64,000 nt of DNA, from NCBI GenBank assembly GCA_013350335.1, contig CM023532.1, positions 93,617,064 to 93,681,063 on the forward strand, written 5' to 3'. Source of the DNA: Chimonanthus salicifolius. Taxonomy: Eukaryota; Streptophyta; Magnoliopsida; Laurales; Calycanthaceae. The position numbers and the translations under genes are program-made. This document shows, one piece after another, positions 1-11,060 of the stretch; position 1 is the stretch's first letter; the number at the start of each line of letters is the position of its first letter. The notes under the pieces are model-generated. The model was not told where the DNA came from. It saw only the letters and a program-made list of their open reading frames with translations, and did not search any database.

Positions 1-3000
1 CAGGCAGGACGGGCGCCAAACCCTACGGGATCGGGACGACTTTTTGCTATACCTTCTCCAGTAGCAGTGGACCGCTCGGTGATTCAAGGTATGGCCGTAG
101 TTGGTAGTTCTTATGCAGTTACATTATTTGATTCTGGAGCTTCCCATTCATTTATATCTGCTGCATTCATATCTGCTACGGGCACATTAGTACAGAATCT
201 GTCCACCTCACTTACTATTGTATCCCCTGTCGGAGACACATCTTTGGGGCTCATATGCACGGCACTGAACACTGAACTCGCTGGATTCAGATTCGAGTTC
301 AATTATTTAGTAATCGATATGGCTGAGTACGATGTTATATTTGGCATGGACTGGTTGGCTACGTATCAGGCCCATATTGATTGCCATCTTCGTAGAGTGA
401 TATTTTGGTCACCCGAAGGAAGGCGGTATATAGTGCCCGCTGACCGACAGGGCATTCCTAGAAGGCTGCAGGAAGAATTGAATCATCTTGCCTTGAACAC
501 CCTCAGATTAGATAAGGCACCAATAGCTGAACTTCCGGCAGTGGTAGTAGATTATGCCGAGGTATTTCCAACAGAGCTCCCTGGTCTGCCACCTAAGAGG
601 GAGATAGACTTTGAGATTAAATTATACCCCGGCGCAGCTCCAGTATCATTACCTCATTACAGGATGGCACCGGCTGAGATGACTGAGTTAAAAAAGCAGA
701 TTGATGAACTGCTCAGGCTGGGCTTTATTCGGAACAGCACATCCGCATGGGGAGCCCCGGTATTGTTTGTTAAGAAGAAGGACGGTACCCTTCGAATGTG
801 TGTGGATTATAGAAAATTGAACCAGTTGACTGTCAGGAATAAATATCCCCTACCCAGGATTGATGATCTGTTTGATCAGCTTAGGGGTTCCTCTCACTTT
901 TCCAAGATTGATCTGATGTCCGGATACCATCAAATCCGGGTTAGAGAGGAAGACATTGAGAAGACAACCTTCAGGACACGATACGGATTATATGAGTATG
1001 TAGTCATGCCGTTTGGGCTTACTAATGCACCGGCGGTGTTCATGGACCTGATGAATAGGATATTCCGTCCTTACTTGGATCAGTTTGTAATTGTATTTAT
1101 TGATGACATCCTGATCTATTCCAAGAGTCAGGAGGAACATACTGAACACCTGCGGATAGTTCTGAACACCCTTAAGAGGAACCAGTTGTATGCCAAAGCC
1201 AGCAAGTGTGAATTTTGGCTATCAGAGGTCAATTTCTTGGGGCACGTTATATCGGAGGAAGGCATAGCTGTAGACCCGGCTAAGGTAGCGGCAGTGAGGG
1301 AGTGGAAAGCACCGACGAATGTGACCGAGATCCGCAGTTTTCTGGGATTGGCCGGTTACTACAGGAAATTTATTATGGATTTCTCCAAGATTGCAGCCCC
1401 ACTTACCCGACTCACTCAGAAAGGAGTCAAATTTGAATGGTCAGATCTGTGCAACCGGAGATTTGAGGAGCTAAAGGAGAAGCTTACAACCGCTCCTATT
1501 TTGATCTTGCCGGAAAGAGGCAGAAACTATGAGGTGTACTGTGATGCCTCAGGAGAGGGACTGGGGTGTACGCTCAGTCAAGGTAATAGGGCGGTGGTGT
1601 ACGGGTCAAGACAGTTGAAAATTCATGAGCGCAATTATCCCACACATGATCTGGAACTGGCAGCAGTGGTCTTCGCTCTTAAAAGCTGGAGACACTACCT
1701 TTATGGTGAGAAGTTTGAGGTATTCTCAGACCATAAGAGCCTAAAGTACCTATTTGATCAGAAGGAACTCAACATGAGACAACGTAGATGGATGGAATAC
1801 TTGGCAGATTATGAGTTCGCACTCCGGTATCATCCTGGCAAGGCGAACAAAGTGGCGGATGCTCTCAGCCGCATATCACCTGCAACAGTAGCCAGTATGA
1901 TCAGAACAGAATGGGAGGTGTTGAATACCATCAGAGAGTTTAAACTCTATCTGAATAATCATGGAACCATATATAATCTGATCATACGATCCCACATGGT
2001 CTCTGAGATTGAACGGGAACAACGAACAGATCCAGAGGTGGAGGAGATATGGGCTAAAATGTCTACCGGTGAAGTTGTACCGGAATGGGAATTACGACCG
2101 GGACAAGGTCTTATGTTCCGAGGTAGGACATATGTGCCTAAGAATTGCAGAAGAGAGTTGCTGATTGAAGCACACCAAACAAAACTCTCTATTCACCCGG
2201 GCAGCACCAAGATGTATCATGATCTTAAGAGGCACTATTGGTGGCATGGACTTAAGAAAGACGTGGCAGAGTTTGTTGCTTGTTGCTTAACCTGTCAGCA
2301 GGTTAAGGCAGAACATCGGAAGCCACCTGGTTTACTCGCACCCTTACCGGTGCCAGAATGGAAATGGGAACACATATCCATGGACTTTGTAACAGGGTTG
2401 CCAAGGTCATCCAAGGGCAACGATGCAATATGGGTCATAGTGGACCGGTTGACCAAATCTGCACATTTCCTTCCCATCAAGATGACGGATTCATCAGAGA
2501 CTTTAGGTCGACAGTACATCCGGGAGATCATCAGGTTACATGGCATTCCCCGGTCTATTGTGTCCGACAGGGATGGCCGATTCACCGGCAGAGTATGGCA
2601 GGGCTTGCAGTCGGCTATGGGGACCGACGTATTAACTAGCACAGCATTTCATCCACAGACTGATGGACAGTCGGAGAGGACAATACAGACATTGGAGGAT
2701 ATGCTGAGAGCATGCATGCTAGACTTTAAGGGTGGATGGGAGGATCATTTACCACTGGTGGAGTTTTCCTACAATAACAGCTATCAGTCAAGCCTACAGA
2801 TGGCTCCGTTTGAGGCCTTATATGGTAGGCCATGTAGATCACCAGTGTGTTGGACAGAAGCCGGTGAGCCTGCGCTGATTGGACCGGAGTTGGTTGCAGA
2901 AACTACAGCGCAGATTAAATTGATATAGCAACATCTACTCACTGCACAAAGCCGACAGAAGAGTTACGCCGACAAAAGGAGAAGGTTCCTCGAATTTGAG

Positions 3001-3420
3001 GTGGGGGACTTGGTGTTTTTGAAAGTCTCACCACGGAAGGGACACATGAGATTTGGAAAGAAGGGGAAACTGTCACCTAGATTTGTGGGACCGTTTCCAA
3101 TCTTGAAGAGGGTGGGGGGGGTAGCTTATCAGTTGGCGCTCCCTCCGCAGTTATCATCATTACATGATGTATTCCATGTGTCTATGTTGAGGAAGTACAA
3201 CCCTGATCCTTCACATGTATTGAATATTCAAGACATCGATGTGCAAAGCGATGTGACATATGTGGAAAAGCCGGTCAGAATAGTCGGGACCGAGCAAAGG
3301 GTGTTGCGGAACCGGGCCATTCAGTTCGTCAAGGTGGTATGGGAACGACATGGTAATGAAGAAACCACCTGGGAACTTGAGTCGGAGATGAGAGCCTCTC
3401 ATCCGGAACTCTTTGTGTAA
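1..3420 (+). pseudogene. pol: Ty3/gypsy chromovirus pro-pol polyprotein, one in-frame stop, 5' end cut by window
   Basis: The reading frame is open from base 1 and broken only by TAG at 2926-2928; it resumes in the same frame to TAA at 3418-3420. Counting from the Met at 67, the visible order is: aspartic protease (DSG at residues 22-24); reverse transcriptase (FIDDI, catalytic Asp346-Asp347); RNase H (YCDASGE, Asp493); integrase zinc finger (His703-x6-His710-x29-Cys740-x2-Cys743); and integrase core (Asp773, Asp834, Glu870, spacing D-x35-E). After the stop come the GPFPIL segment and a C-terminal chromodomain-like region (from about 3250, with TTWELESEM). A chromodomain after integrase is the mark of chromoviruses. 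Products would act in cytoplasmic virus-like particles and in nuclear integration. Another copy (at 53190) has an Arg codon where this TAG stands. The polypurine tract and 3' LTR follow directly. Gag lies left of the window. Confidence 0.93.
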
Positions 3421-3466
3421 GATGTTTTGAACCTCTACTTCGCTCGAATTTTCGGGACGAAAATTT

Positions 3467-3482
3467 TAAAAGAGGATTGTAT
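3467..3482 (+). promoter_or_regulatory. Polypurine tract of the plus-strand chromovirus
   Basis: A purine run (TAAAAGAGGA) lies directly before the 3' LTR and after the motif TTTTCGGGACGAAAATTTT. This is the expected site for priming plus-strand DNA synthesis. The same motif appears in reverse complement beside the 3' LTRs at 12703, 46194, 49187 and 62740. Confidence 0.75.
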
Positions 3483-4973
3483 TATAATGGCCCGGAATTT
3501 GTAAAGTAATATATATGTGTTATTATTTATTTTTTTTTATGGTGGAAATTAGAAAATTGGTGGAATAAATGGTAAATGGGCCAAAATTGGATAAAGGCCC
3601 AAGTGTGGCCCAATGGACTATGGATTGGATTTAAGTTTATTTAAAGGGTCAAAGTGGTCAAATTGGGCCCAATAGTCATTTGGGACCCAATGGATCAAGG
3701 TAATGTAAGCCTAAGGTAAATGGGTAAGATAAAAATGTAATTGGGCCATGGGCCCAATGGTGATCCAATTAGAATGAGTTGAATGGGTCTAAATCACCTA
3801 AGTTAATTTGAAGTTGACCAAGGTGACATGGTCCAATGGGACCCACCTCCACCTCATCAAGTGAGGTGGCGTGTGGACCCAAGGTTTGGTGGGGCCGGCC
3901 ACCATGGTTGACTTGGTCAACCATGGGTGGAATAATGGGAATTAGGTTAAATAAAAATGAATTAACCTAAGTTATTACCAAATTAATTAAATACTTAAAT
4001 TATTAAATTGGTGGCTAAATTGGTCAAATGGGAGACCAAGCTACCCCACCTCAAAGGCAAGACACGTTGGGCTTGGTGGTGGTTTAGATAACCACCACCA
4101 TAAAGAGATTAAAATATCTTAAAATATCTTTGGTTGGTGAAAAATTAATGTAAAGTGAAAATGAGGTCATCAAATGGGGATAAGTTTGATTTTTTTTCTT
4201 TCTCATGTTCATTTTCACTAACTCCATCCCTCCCACTCCTCCATTGACGTCCCATGTCCAAGTGAAGGAGAAAAAAAAAAAAAAAAAGGAGAAGAGAAGA
4301 AGGAAATTAAGAAAAGGAAGCTAAGAAGAGAAGAAAAATTCAAAACAAAAGGCCACCACTTCAAGATTAAAGGTTGAGATCTTCTTTCCCATCATCTCCT
4401 CCTTTCCCTCTCTCAAGTAAACCCTACCTTGGCCAATTCTAAGCTTGGAGGTTTCCACCATTGATCAAGCATCTTGACCTACCAAAGATTAAAAGGAAGG
4501 AGAAAGGAGGCTAAGGAAGCCGACGGGAGCGGCGGAAATCGGAGGAGACGACGGATTGTGAGTATTTCTTAAACAAGAAATTTTGGATTTTTAGGGTTTG
4601 AGATTTGGGATTTATTTTGTAAATTTAATGGTGGCCTATTGATTTTATGCTATGGATTTAAAATCCATCAATTTGAAGGATGGAAAGTGGACAAAACCCT
4701 AATGGGTAAATTAGGGTTAGTTTTAAGGAAAAAATAAATGGATTAAGGAATGTAATGTAATTAAGTTATTAAGCATGGAATTATGTGGAATTGGAAGGTA
4801 ATGTGTGATTTTCTTAGGGTTTTAAGGTATGGAGGACATTGTGTAATTTAATTATGTAAAAATGGAAGCATGGAGAATGTTTATGGTTTTAGGGTTTTAA
4901 AATGATTAAATGTAGGCAATTGAGGAAATTATAATGGAGTGTTTAAGGTTAAAATTATTGGATCATGAACCAT

Positions 4974-5002
4974 GGGTTCGGCCATGGTGAATGGCCGAAC
5001 CC
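4974..5002. repeat. Hairpin repeat, single copy in this LTR
   Basis: Perfect 12-bp arms GGGTTCGGCCAT and ATGGCCGAACCC are separated by a 5-nt loop. It is the same hairpin found in multi-copy arrays in the other LTRs. The duplicate LTR carries it at 17363-17391. Confidence 0.95.
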
Positions 5003-5623
5003 TATGGTGGTGTAATGGTAGTTTAAATGAGTACAAAAAATGGGGAAAATGATGGTTTTATGATGGTTTGATGATGACTGTAAATGGATTTAAAGTGTGA
5101 TAAAGGATGATGATTGAAATGTATAAGTTAAGCCCCTTCATGGAAGGGCTTGTGATGGGTTCAAATGTATAAGTAGGCCAAAGAAAACAAAATGGGAAAA
5201 AATTGATGAATTGGGTATTTTGAACCCATGGCCCATAGGTGAACCATTTAAAGGGTTAAGTATGGGGTTTTGGATTGGTTTAAATGAATAAGGTTAGATT
5301 AATTAAATGGCTAATCTTAATGGTCATGTGACATAATTGAATGGATCATTAATGGACCTAAGTTAGGTATCCAAGTTTATAATCAATTATGAACTTAGTT
5401 AGGCAAGGGTGAGTGGTTGATTAACCATGGAGAAGAGGTAGTGGCAAAACCGTAAATATTGATCAAAATGAAGCAACCCACTAAGATATGATGTATGGGC
5501 TTAGAAATGGTTAAAATATGGACTAATTATGTGTATGTAATAAGGTATTGGATATCGCGAGCGGTACGCGTGTCGGTAGCCGGATTATCGGACGAAGCCG
5601 AAAAAGGACGCGAATCGGTATTC

Positions 5624-5638
5624 GGTAGGATTCCTACC
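5624..5638. repeat. Conserved LTR palindrome GGTAGGATTCCTACC
   Basis: Seven-base arms flank one central base. The same palindrome occurs in either orientation at 9637-9651, 18013-18027, 22027-22041, 38748-38762 and 56359-56373, with decayed versions near 44251, 48526 and 59929. On the transcribed strand it is usually followed by a T-rich stretch and TGTAAGCC or similar. Function unknown. Confidence 0.85.
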
Positions 5639-5867
5639 TTTTTGTAAGCCATGGATTGTGTGATGGTTTCGTTGATTTATTTTGGGAATTTTATGGTTTA
5701 TTTTATGATGAGTTTTAAATCATGGTTTATGTATCTTATATGGCATAATGCAAGATTATGAGTTATATGCTAAGTTATGAAGGCTATATTATGACTATGG
5801 AATATACATATTACATAGCATAATGCATTACATCTCATGCATGGCATGGGCGGAAAAAAATAAACAA

Positions 5868-6000
5868 ACCGGAGTCCATGCTCCGTCGGGGCGACCGAGA
5901 ACAGACATGGGGACACCTTGACGAGGGTTTGCCGTCAAGGGGGATATTTTGCGGTTGGACATATCTTGACGAAGTTTTTCCGTCAAGAGGGATATGACAG
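5868..6000 (+). repeat. Minisatellite unit and CTTGACG/CGTCAAG inverted repeats in LTR
   Basis: One copy of the CTCCGTCGGGGCGACCGAGA unit (the reverse complement of the repeat expanded at 9257-9421) is followed by two inverted repeats with arms of CTTGACG and CGTCAAG. Short frames across it only translate the repeat. Confidence 0.8.
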
Positions 6001-6156
6001 TATATGGCAGGAATGATGGGTGGGATTCATAACATTGATACCCATGGCATATCATTTACTTATATTTCAGTATATAGTGGTTTATAGTTTTCACTGTGTT
6101 ATTATCTGTATGTGGACATTACTAACCCATGTGCTAGCCCTACTCGGAATCCTACT

Positions 6157-6177
6157 GGGCGCGTTGTTCTAACGCCC
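6157..6177 (+). promoter_or_regulatory. Conserved LTR stem-loop GGGCG...CGCCC
   Basis: GGGCG and CGCCC arms flank an 11-nt loop (CGTTGTTCTAA). The element recurs at the matching position of nearly every chromovirus LTR here: 9083-9102, 18546-18566, 21473-21492, 27009-27029, 39390-39409, 48048-48068 and 59418-59437, with weakened forms at 43485 and 52483. Its position between the minisatellite and the LTR 3' end would suit the R region of the RNA. That role is inferred, not shown. Confidence 0.6.
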
Positions 6178-6667
6178 TACTTCTACCCTAGCTGACGATG
6201 CAGGAGATGGCGGACCGGAAGGGCGAGACGGAAGCCAAGCTTAGGAGCTTGGGGAGGCGGATTAATTATTTTGTTTTACTTCATTTTGGAAAAGATGTAT
6301 TTGTATAGTTAGCTTGTCGGAAATGTAATAATTTAGGTAGTTTGCTATGTTTAGGTATTATTTTGGATAATACAGTATAATGGCATTTTCGTAATTAATT
6401 GGGTATTTCTTCCCTGCTATCTGAAGAACTGGTAGGATAGTTCTATGATCATCCGCATTTATTTTTATGTTCCGTGAGCTTACTTGCTACGCGTGAACCG
6501 TACTCGTGGACTTATGTTCCACGCACGCGTAGGGTTGGCCAGTTAAGGGCCGGGCTTTAGAAGCTCGGAACTTAACTCGCGTCGTGACGTCCTTGCCCTT
6601 TGTCACTTTTATTTAAAAAAAAAAAAAAAGTACTCCGATTTTACGGTGAAAAGGGGCGGGCGTTACA

Positions 6668-8049
6668 ATTACTAAATAATCAAACTCAAATCTGAATCCC
6701 GCGAGTTCCGTGTTCAATGCCGTACATATTAGTCCTAATGATGTGTCTCCGACGGGGGATACAATGGTGAGTGATGTGGACAGGTTTTGTACTAGTGTAC
6801 CCGTGGCAGATATGAATGCAGCAGATATGAATGAATGTGATGCTCCAGAGTCAAATAAAGTAACAGCATAGGAACTACCAATTACAGCCATACCTTGCAT
6901 CACTGAACGGTCCACTGCTATTAGAGATGGTATGGTGAAGAGTCGTCCAGATCCCGCAAGTTTTGGTGCCCGCCCCGCCTGATTATGTGTTCTGCCTCCC
7001 CGTGACTGTATTGGTCTAGTTGGAGGGCGGAAAGGGCCCCTGAAGTTGGAGGGTCGGCTAGTCTGTGGACACTCTCTCTTGTAGTGGCCCTGTTGGCCAC
7101 ACTGATAACAGGTGTTCCCACCCCGGGGAACCTGTGTGACTGATGCTGATGTAGAAGGCTGACTAGGGCGAAAGCCCCCGGTAGATCCAGTGGAGGGTGA
7201 GGGCCTGCTATGATTCGGGCGGAACTTCTTGTTGGGATGGAATGTTCCCCGCCCACCTTGCCCTCGGCGGTTGTCGAACAACACTATCTCATTTAGTTCC
7301 TTTTCTGCGATGGTGGCCCTGCTAACCACCCCTGCCAGTGTGGGCTCTTTGAAAATGGTTACTCTATTCTTGATACTTGGCCGAAGGCCCCGTTCAAACT
7401 TACGGGCCCTTCGGTGTTCAGTATCTACCATATAGAACCCATAGATAGACAGTTTAAGAAATTCTCTGTGATACTCCGCCACTGTCATGTTGCCCTGTAC
7501 CAGTGAGATGAAAGCTTCAGTCTGGCTCTCTCTTTCTTCATCCGGAAAGAATTGTTCTAGGAAGGTGGCCGAGAACCACTCCCATGTCATGGGTATCCTT
7601 TCTCCTTCCGGTATCAATGCTTGTTGCTTTTCTACCACTTCGCACCAACTACCGGCATCCTCGATCAGTTGGGATGTGGCTAATAAGATCTTATCAGCAG
7701 TACTGGAAATCTGGAGCAAATTCAAGATTTGGTTGATCCTCTTTAACCAGTGTTCCGCTCCCACAGCCCCTTCCTTTCCCTTGAAGTAGGGAGGGCGCTG
7801 TTGTTGGAAGTCCTTGACCATCTTTCGTTTATTGGAGTCGCTGGCGGTCGCATTGCCGCTTGAATGTTGTTGTAGAGCAGAAGCGATTGCCGCTTGAACT
7901 ATGTCCTTCAACTCGGGAGGTACACCTTCTACGTTGATACTATTTTGTCCCTCGGCTGTATGAGGTGGTGGTACCTCTTCTTCCTGTCGAGGGGGTGTTA
8001 CCTCTCTCTCCACTCGGGGGTTGCGACGGGTTCTTCTCTTTGGCGGCAT
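6668..8049 (-). pseudogene. gag: Chromovirus gag and start of protease, cut by nested LTR (left copy)
   Basis: The frame starts with MPPKRRTRRNPRVERE at 8049, 501 nt after the primer site. It contains the retrotransposon Gag domain (about residues 95-245, with AEHWLKRINQ and WEWFSATFLEQFF), an Arg/Gly/Ser/Pro-rich stretch, one intact CCHC zinc knuckle (Cys314-x2-Cys317-x4-His322-x4-Cys327), and the protease active site DSG near residue 400. Gag would form the particle shell and bind element RNA. The frame leaves the element at 6668, where the plus-strand LTR was inserted; the last residues of the open frame (to about 6613, ending in a Phe run) are read from LTR sequence and are not native. 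Protease and pol would continue beyond the nested insertion, as they do at 15873. Confidence 0.92.
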
Positions 8050-8550
8050 CTTTTCCTAAGTCATCGAAACATATTGACTTAGTTCTTTCACAATCATTGT
8101 CATGTTCATAATTTGGAATAATTTTCCTAAGTATCAAATGTTCCTTCAATTTGGGGAAGAATTATTGATTAAGTATACTTCATTTTTGGGGGAAATTCCT
8201 AAGTATTGAATATTGTTTTTTTTTTTTCATTTGGGGAAAGTTGCCAAATAAGCATACTTGGTTTGGGGAAAACTTCCCATCTAGCTATGTTTGTCCATTT
8301 TTGTGAAATTGGGGGAAATCTCCTAATTTTGGTAATTCCCTCAATGTTATAATGATTGTACTTCCCTTCCTATCATTTCTTACGTCAAATGTGGCGCTCA
8401 GATTGAATGTTTCAGTCTGAGTCAGTCGAAGTAGATTAATCCGGCCCCCGTGCAGCGGACTCCGAAAAGTCGGTCAGTTGGGATTCTTAGCTGTCAGTGA
8501 GACATGCAACCGTCTTAATCCTACTTCGAGAGATTCATTCTTTCGATTTC
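8050..8550 (-). other. 5' leader between primer site and gag (left copy)
   Basis: AT-rich, 501 bp, with repeated GGGGAAA/TTTCCCC-type words and no convincing frame. It is almost identical to 20438-20939. It probably holds RNA packaging and translation signals, but none can be picked out. Confidence 0.7.
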
Positions 8551-8562
8551 GCTCTGATACCA
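8551..8562 (-). promoter_or_regulatory. Primer-binding site, initiator Met-tRNA type (left copy)
   Basis: On the minus strand this reads TGGTATCAGAGC, two bases after the LTR end (TTACA, GT, TGGTATCAGAGC). It matches the 3' end of plant initiator Met-tRNA, the usual primer of chromoviruses and many copia elements. Confidence 0.9.
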
Positions 8563-9082
8563 ACTGTAACGCCCCGCCCTATTTCACCCATTTTACGAAA
8601 ATCAGAGTCTATTTTTTTTTTTTAATAGAAGAGTGAGAGAGGGCGCGGACGCCACGACGCGAGTTAAGTTCGAGCTTCTAAAGCCCGACCCTTAACTGGC
8701 CAACCCCACGCGTGCACGGGACTAAGTCCACGAGAATGATTCACGCGTGGGAAGTAAGCTCGCGGATTATAGTTATTGCGGAACATGGTAATAGAGTCTA
8801 TCCTACCGGTTTTTAGATAGAAGGGAAGATATAACATTGAATTTACCAAAATGCCCCTATGTTCATGATTGTATCACAAAATGCATCATCCATAAGTAAC
8901 GTCCAAACCATCGCAGGAAATGTAAAATTATACAACCCGACAAGCTAAGCTACTTTAAAATTACATCACCAAAATGTAAAATATAATATAAACTAAGACT
9001 GCGCTTTCCAAGCTCCTAAGCTTGGCCTCCGGTATGTCCACCGCTTCCTGCCTCTCCTGCGTCATCAGCTAGGGTAGAAGTA

Positions 9083-9102
9083 GGGCGTTAGTCAACGCGA
9101 CC
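9083..9102 (-). promoter_or_regulatory. Conserved LTR stem-loop, one stem base changed
   Basis: Same element as at 6157 on the other strand. One stem position is altered (CGCGACC for CGCGCCC in plus-strand reading), which shortens the stem. The duplicate at 21473-21492 carries the same change. Confidence 0.55.
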
Positions 9103-9256
9103 AGTAGGACTCCGAGTAGGGCTAGCACATGGATTAGTGATATACACATATCGATAACATAAAATACAACAAAATAAGTATGTGATGAATGCTATGTCAT
9201 GGGTGCTTATGTCATGTGTCCCACCCATTATCCGTATGATCATACAATATCCTGTT

Positions 9257-9421
9257 CCCCATGTTTACTTCTCGGTCGCCCCGACGGAGCATGGACTCCG
9301 GTTATCGAACTATCCCCATGTGTGATTCTCGGTCGCCCCGACGGAGCATGGACTCCGGTCATAGCCCTCAGGCTATCCCCATGTCTGATTCTCGGTCGCC
9401 CCGACGGAGCATGGACTCCGG
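9257..9421 (-). repeat. LTR minisatellite, three units
   Basis: Three copies of CTCGGTCGCCCCGACGGAGC start at 9271, 9328 and 9391 (periods 57 and 63 bp). Open frames here translate into a repeated GRPDGAWTPVI-like peptide in one frame and a Ser/Arg-rich one in another, as expected of a repeat without stops. They are not taken as genes. Confidence 0.92.
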
Positions 9422-9999
9422 TTTTATTATTTTCCTGCCCATGCCATGCAAGAGATGTACGTGCATTATGCTATGTAGTATATAGATAAATCATAATTTT
9501 GATATATCATACATAGCCATATAATGCATAATATAAAAATATAATCCATAAGATTCATAGCTTGAAACTCATCATAAGAATAAAACATAATCATAAATAA
9601 TTTAAAACACCGTCACATATCCATCGCTTACAAAAAGGTAGGAATCCTACCGAATACCGTGTAGCGTTCCGTTACGTTTTCCGCTCGTTAATCCGGTCGC
9701 CGATCGCGTACCGTTTGCGACGTCCGATACCTTATTACATTTACCGAATTAGTCCATACGTTATCCATGGCTAAGTTCTTAACTAGTTATAACTCTAAAT
9801 CCATTCAATGATCTTTAATTACATCATAAGTTTATCGAAAATCGGCCCTTAACTTAGCCCATTATCCATTGGTTTAATCACATACATAAAATCCGATTTT
9901 GACCATTTCGAATATTCAAATGAGCGAGCCTAAAACGCAGCATCTATACGTTTCTTTTCATCATTCATATTGCATTGAATTTTACTTCTAATCCACATA

Positions 10000-11060
10000 G
10001 GGTTCGGCCATGTACCATGGCCGAACCCATGGTTCTTCAAAGTGGCTAATAATTACCATTTTGCCACTCTCTCCTCTATGATTAATCATTCACCCACTTA
10101 TGTCTATTTTAAGTCTAAATTTCATCCATAACTTAGACCCATTTATAATTCCATAACATATCCAAAATCAGCCACCTATTGTTTAATTTTTGAAAAAACA
10201 TTTAACTCCATATGTCCTTTCACATTTGGCCCTCAAGGTGGCCCACAAAGGGATCATGGGTTCGGCCATATACCATGGCCGAACCCATGGTACCCTATCT
10301 TCATTTTCTTGGGTCCATCTTACTCCCTTTAATCCAATCTCCAATGAATTTAAATTATCCATTCAAGTCCCCCTTTTCATCCCATTTAAAACCTCACATA
10401 TCATTTTTATAAATCCACTAAAATCTAGTATTCCTCTACATTATTTTCCATTTATTAAATCCACTAATCACTACCCTAAGGTTCACCTTTATGGATACCA
10501 TTTTCAAAGACTAAGTTTTGTCCCAAAATAATCCATCTAAATTTTCATTTCCATCAAAAAGATTACCACACACCATACTTACTCATCTATCCAAATTCCC
10601 ATTCTTCCATGTTATTTTCCATGCCTAAAAATCTCAAACCATTACCATAGGGTTCGGCCATACACCATGGCCGAACCCATGGTTCATGGCCCACCTTTCT
10701 TAGAGCCATTTAAGACCAAAGTTCTATGAATATTTGTCCATGATTTTTCTTGTTAAAAATTCCATTTAAAATCATTAATATCATTCATTTGGTCCATTTA
10801 AAACTTGTGTCATACATTTTGGAAATCCATTTACAACTATCATTTTCTCCATCATTTTCCATCTTTCTATTCTTATAAAAATAATTAACCATCACCATAG
10901 TTCCAAAAAAATTCTAACACATCATCCATGGATTTCATCATAAAACTTTTTCCAAAAATTTGCCTACATTTAACCCTTGAAACCCTAACCATTCTCCATC
11001 ATTTTCAAACCTTAACATCTTAATAAATTCATCACCATTTACCATGGCATGGCCGAACCC
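10000..11060. repeat. LTR hairpin array, three full hairpins and one half
   Basis: Full hairpins lie at 10000-10028, 10258-10286 and 10650-10678, each with 12-bp arms GGGTTCGGCCAT/ATGGCCGAACCC and a 5-nt loop. At about 11041-11060 only the right arm remains. The duplicate LTR keeps the complete hairpin there (23437-23465), so about 15 bp of left arm and loop were lost in this copy. Confidence 0.93.

Larger units (their letters stand above)
3483..6667 (+). mobile_element. 3' LTR (3.2 kb) of the plus-strand chromovirus
   Basis: The LTR runs from TATAATGGCCC to GGGCGTTACA and follows pol and the polypurine tract. Its near-identical copy at 15874 starts TGTAATGGCCC, so the terminal TG is changed to TA here. 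ATTAC (6668-6672) follows; it is the TSD seen on both sides of the copy at 15874-19055. Order inside: AT-rich start with repeated GGCCCAAT words; CT-rich and purine-rich leader (about 4190-4550); donor-like GTGAGT at about 4559; one hairpin (4974-5002); AAGGTA at about 5552; palindrome GGTAGGATTCCTACC (5624-5638); minisatellite unit (5868-6000); GGGCG/CGCCC stem-loop (6157-6177); and a terminal part with GTTAAGGGCCGGGC, CGTCGTGACG and a poly-A tract. No gene is seen in it. Confidence 0.92.

Noticed and set aside
2295..2642. Minus-strand and alternate-frame reading frames over integrase (also 2358-2639, 13541-13888, 13544-13825, 53468-53815)
   Set aside because: They recur only because the integrase sequence recurs. 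The sense frame has full catalytic motifs and the shadows have none.
4690..4720. AAACCCTAA-type words as telomeric repeats
   Set aside because: They are single telo-box-like words in LTR leaders, not tandem arrays.
7487..8082. Plus-strand frames opposite gag (also 19875-20470), and the minus-strand 69-codon frames at 7940-8149 and 20328-20537
   Set aside because: These are antisense or shifted reads of the gag N-terminal region.
8551..8562. tRNA gene at the TGGTATCAGAGC matches
   Set aside because: Only the 12-13 nt primer complement is present, directly beside LTR ends. No cloverleaf is possible.
9199..9489. Open frames with a repeated GRPDGAWTPV-like peptide (also 9261-9485, 21589-21879, 5828-6055 and 18217-18444)
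   Set aside because: They translate the LTR minisatellite. They appear in several frames and on both strands, with no start context or homology.
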